This document shows positions 62,101-64,000 of a stretch of 64,000 nt of DNA, piece after piece. Position numbers and translations under genes: made by a program. Under the pieces are notes generated by a model. It saw only the letters and a list, made by a program, of their open reading frames with translations, was not told the DNA's origin and did no database searches. The stretch lies in contig JBGLNJ010000001.1 of the NCBI GenBank assembly GCA_041300525.1, positions 1,674,001-1,738,000 on the forward strand. Direction: 5' to 3'. How positions within the stretch are numbered: the stretch's first letter is position 1; the number at the start of each line of letters is the position of its first letter. The DNA is from JBGLNJ01 sp041300525. Lineage in GTDB: Bacteria > Chloroflexota > Anaerolineae > Fen-1058.

Positions 62101-63604
62101 CATCGCCGAAACCGCCAGCGATGCCATCATCATCTTGGACGCCGACGAAAATATTTTCTTCTGGAACCAGGCTGCCCAAGACATCTTTGGCTATTGGGCC
62201 GGCGAGACGGGGGGACATTTGCTGGCGTCCATTCTCACGCCAGATTTCTGCCAGGCCTTTCGGACGGGAATGGAACAGGTCGTGACAACCGGCAGATCAG
62301 ACATGATTGGTCGGCCCATCGAGGTGATCGGGGTGCGCCAGGATCGCAGCCAATTTCCCCTGGAACTGTCCCTGTCTACCTGGAAAACCAAAGACAAGGT
62401 CTTGTTCACCGCCATCGGTCGGGACGTGACCGAACGCAAGCAGGCCGAAGCCGAACGCGAGACGCTGCTGGCCGACCTGGAACGCCGCGCACTCCAGCTC
62501 CAAGCCGCCGCTGAGATTTCGCGCGCGGCCGGCAGCATCCTGGATCCCAATGAGTTGATCCGACAGGCCGTGAACTTGATCCGCGAACGGCTTGACCTGT
62601 ACTATGTGGGCCTGTTCCTGGTCAACGATCCCCGTCAGGGGATGGAACAGACCAGCGGGCTGGGCCAGTGGGCCGTCCTCCGCGCCGGCACCGGCGAAGC
62701 GGGCCGGCAGATGTTGGAACGGGGCCACAAATTGGAGGTGGGCAGTGCCTCCCTGATCGGCTGGTGCTTGGCCCATAAACAGGCTCGCATCGCGCTGGAT
62801 GTGGGCGCAGAAGCCGGGCGCTTTGATAACCCGCTGTTGCCGGAGACACACTCTGAGATAGCATTGCCGCTCATCAGCCGAGGCGAGGCCATTGGCGCGC
62901 TGACCATCCAGTCTTCTCAGCAGGCCGCCTTTAGCGAAGAGGACATTGCTGCCCTACAGACGATGGCCGGCCAGATAGCCAACGCCATCGAGAATGCTCG
63001 TTTGTTCGAAGGGACGGCGGCCGCGTTGAGGGAGATGGAGGCCACCCAGCGGCGCTATCTGCGCCAGGCGTGGACTGAATACCGGCAATCTGCAGAGACG
63101 ATCAATTACGAAACCGAGCGCCCGGGCGTCACTCCGTTGGGCGACGCGGTGTTGCCCGAAGTCCAGCAGGCAATGGAGCAGCGGGGTGTGACCGTGCTGA
63201 CCGGCGATGGAGCCGAAGGAAAAGACCGCTCTGCTTTGGTCTCACCCATTGTCCTGCGCGGCGAGATCATTGGCGCGCTGGGTATCCATGCCGAAGGCGA
63301 GACGCGGCAGTGGACAAAGGAAGAAATCGCCCTGGTCGAGGCCGTTGCCGAGCGCATGGCCCTGGCCGCCGAGAACTTGCGGCTCCTCGACGAAACCCAA
63401 CGCCGCGCCGAGCGCGAGCGCGTCATCCGCGAGATCTCGGACAAGATGCGCCGCGCGGCGAATATGGATGAACTGATGCAGATCGCCATCCGGGAGATGG
63501 CAGCGGCCCAGGGCGCGTCCAGCGCCTTTGTGCAGTGGGTCGCGCCTCCAACGTCAACGGGGAATGGAGGCAATCATACGGCCCCCAGTGGTAGGTCGGC
63601 GTGA
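59120..63604 (+). CDS. STAND-type ATPase with TPR, PAS and GAF domains
   Basis: About 1494 residues from ATG 59120. An upstream in-frame ATG at 59036 overlaps the previous gene, and MNKT at 59141 is also possible. NTPase: Walker A GPGGVGKT at 55-62, Walker B VVIEDAHWAD at 171-180. About ten TPR-like repeats lie from 450 to 860 (RQGEYQAARLELEQA, EQGDYTQGQACFEQSL). A PAS domain begins near 990 (DAIIILDADENIFFWNQAA). Two GAF domains span about 1127-1300 and 1303-1427, ending EISDKMRRAANMDELMQI as in the preceding protein. No kinase or DNA-binding output. Probably a scaffold sensor of the same operon. Confidence 0.85.
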   Translation: MTKESKAMNKTVGNKPAKTRDTARRRLADREAEMERLQKLWEQAQEQGKLVLISGPGGVGKTRLLEELGERVGTSGAGVARGQCVVSGRSAYRPWCEVLRTLLGPVERANEVLMKRIGPVLAALLPELWARPYLAGQTPPVELDPQAAQLRLNSAIVRLLRAAAEIRPTLVVIEDAHWADEASLALLTFLARVPRLAGLLVGVTWCDEGLALEHPLRALPDNQAERIALSPLPLEATADLARSMLGLNELPAALIERLQQAAGGNPLLTQELICAWAEEGAILQSTVDGWRVNETALRATRLPEGLPQVIEQRLARLSPEVQAALRGAAVVGSVFWDGSVEAVSQLSEPQARAALEEGLDQGWLIERPAPAFEGEREYLFANAAVREVCYANVPQGEQSELHRRAAAWLKAQGDEQVKEHLGLLAEQLDKAGQVDQAVIYLRRAGEQAAGLFANAEAVAYLSRALELTPEGLSPEYYAVLSIREKVYDLRGVREAQRRDLAALQKLAEMMGDAAQPQAVGSRRAEVALRQARYAEATGDYVAAIAAAQKAIELARHVQDASSEAAGHMQWGFALRRQGEYQAARLELEQAIILAQTAGAGRVETDSLGQLAFLCTQQGDYAGARLRAEQAQRRCREMGDRQGESYAGNVLGNAFSEQGDYTQGQACFEQSLQICREIGDRWGEAMRLVNLGWVSLDQGHYAQATQYLELALQTSREIGDPSEEGEALNLLGSVWMAQGRYDQAQDCFEQALRIFRKIGNQEGECWALSRLGLLSCNVGDPQAAQEYSQRALSIGQKIQSAYQSHALTNLGHALLGLNRPAEAAEYYRQAGSLQRGWGQHKLAIESLAGLARAAQAQADLPQALACVDEILGYLKDHTLEGAKEPFRVYWTCYCVLQACQDSRAQDILATAHHLLQEQAAQITDDELRRSFLENVAVHREIIQEFARRQPAPAPDTQAAEPMADKSAQPRRQKTLPAGLEHAQETLWEGENPFRAIAETASDAIIILDADENIFFWNQAAQDIFGYWAGETGGHLLASILTPDFCQAFRTGMEQVVTTGRSDMIGRPIEVIGVRQDRSQFPLELSLSTWKTKDKVLFTAIGRDVTERKQAEAERETLLADLERRALQLQAAAEISRAAGSILDPNELIRQAVNLIRERLDLYYVGLFLVNDPRQGMEQTSGLGQWAVLRAGTGEAGRQMLERGHKLEVGSASLIGWCLAHKQARIALDVGAEAGRFDNPLLPETHSEIALPLISRGEAIGALTIQSSQQAAFSEEDIAALQTMAGQIANAIENARLFEGTAAALREMEATQRRYLRQAWTEYRQSAETINYETERPGVTPLGDAVLPEVQQAMEQRGVTVLTGDGAEGKDRSALVSPIVLRGEIIGALGIHAEGETRQWTKEEIALVEAVAERMALAAENLRLLDETQRRAERERVIREISDKMRRAANMDELMQIAIREMAAAQGASSAFVQWVAPPTSTGNGGNHTAPSGRSA

Positions 63605-63755
63605 CAGTTCTTTCCCAGCCGAGGAAAGGGTAGATGTAATGGACAAGCAGCAGCCAGGAAAGGAGGCGAGTAGGGATTGAGACATCATACAAACTGCAAG
63701 CGCCCTTTACAGTCGTCGTTAGCGATTCGAGCATACTCATAAAAAGGAGATAACC

Positions 63756-64000
63756 ATGTTGCGGAAAAAGCTTCTCTTCGGATGTATCGTTCTTAGCCTG
63801 ATCGTGTCGGCCTGCGGCGGTATCGGCGGCCCGCGCACGGTCAAGATCGTGGCCACCCTGCCGCTGGAGGCGGTGGAGGGACAGGGAATAGCCTGGACGT
63901 TGGTCCAGGCGATGAAACTGGCCCTGGAGGAAGTCAACTACAAGGCCGGCAATTTGGAGGTCAAGATCGAGGTTTTAAGCTCGGCCGAGGCGGCGAGTGG
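63756..64000 (+). CDS. ABC-transporter lipoprotein, branched-chain amino acid type, 3' end outside window
   Basis: ATG 63756 with AAGGAGA upstream. Lipoprotein signal: MLRKKLLFGCIVLSLIVSAC with lipobox IVSAC, then RTVKIVATLPLE and QAMKLALEEVNYKAG, the beginning of type I periplasmic binding proteins of branched-chain amino acid transporters. Only 81 codons are in the window. It follows the GAF/STAND genes by 151 bp on the same strand. Confidence 0.8.
   Translation, partial: MLRKKLLFGCIVLSLIVSACGGIGGPRTVKIVATLPLEAVEGQGIAWTLVQAMKLALEEVNYKAGNLEVKIEVLSSAEAAS

Noticed and set aside
59120..63604. A further 8-kb junction near 60600 inside the STAND protein
   Set aside because: TPR-linker text (REKVYDLRGVREAQRRDLAAL) runs through without a break, so the periodic pattern does not continue there.

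Overview
ORGANISM. The window is bacterial, roughly 58-60 % GC and strongly GC3-biased. The gene content fits an anaerobic Chloroflexota (Anaerolineae-like) genome: multi-GAF proteins without kinases, a STAND/TPR/PAS/GAF giant, paired vWA and FHA proteins, YfhO/GT39-type membrane glycosyltransferases, a HdrABC-FlpD bifurcation cluster, and many short tandem repeats between genes. The assignment is inferred from gene content only; no rRNA or tRNA gene was seen.

LAYOUT. 1-3.6 kb: two YfhO-like membrane proteins, the second interrupted by TGA. 3.8-11.8 kb: dapF, a C45 Ntn-hydrolase, an orphan CoA-transferase subunit B, clpC, an S1-type protein and a DUF1786 protein. 11.8-20 kb: metG (N-terminal part), rpoD, yceD, rdgB, an alpha/beta hydrolase, trxB, csp, tldE and tldD. 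20-28.1 kb: end of a peptide-ABC binding protein, a tyrosine phenol-lyase/tryptophanase, then a minus-strand operon (NAD/FAD oxidoreductase, hdrC, hdrB, four-helix protein, hdrA, flpD). 28.1-36.2 kb: GT39 proteins, a 91-bp MITE, groEL-groES under CIRCE, an IS4-family element, a TetR regulator and a B12-radical SAM fragment. 36.2-44.3 kb: oppF/oppD, trmD, a phosphodiesterase, rfbD, an AT-rich type II restriction-modification pair and a GT2. 44.3-52.4 kb: a TAP-like peptidase, a second GT2, rnhB, an AT-rich debris zone (primase fragment, truncated ORF, FHA pseudogene, broken toxin-antitoxin pair), then vWA-FHA and FHA proteins. 52.4-64 kb: CPBP protease, AlaX-type editing protein, and a DeoR - multi-GAF - STAND/PAS/GAF - ABC lipoprotein series that runs off the end.

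MAIN OBSERVATIONS. (1) flpD/mvhD has one in-frame TGA exactly where the family has the first Cys of the G-C-H-x-G-D-C-H-Y motif, with a short stem-loop 13 nt downstream: a probable selenoprotein. (2) Coding sequence breaks abruptly in mid-gene at about 11811, 20000-20073, 28100, 36224 and 44338. The spacing is nearly constant (about 8.1 kb), so the window looks like a mosaic of about 8-kb pieces of one genome (assembly or library artefact, or real rearrangement). Synteny across these points should not be trusted. (3) A family of 6-10 bp degenerate tandem repeats lies between genes, in ribosome-binding regions and inside open frames. (4) There is a perfect MITE with 17-bp inverted repeats and a 10-bp target duplication, and several palindromic elements.

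HOW THE GENES WORK TOGETHER. The Hdr cluster would couple NAD(P)H, delivered by the flavin oxidoreductase and FlpD, to ferredoxin and a disulfide-type acceptor through flavin-based bifurcation. GroES/GroEL and ClpC form the proteostasis set. The GT39, GT2 and RfbD proteins belong to envelope polysaccharide synthesis. The last operon looks like a ligand-sensing regulatory relay next to a branched-chain amino acid type ABC transporter. All functions are read from motifs and family knowledge; no database search was possible.
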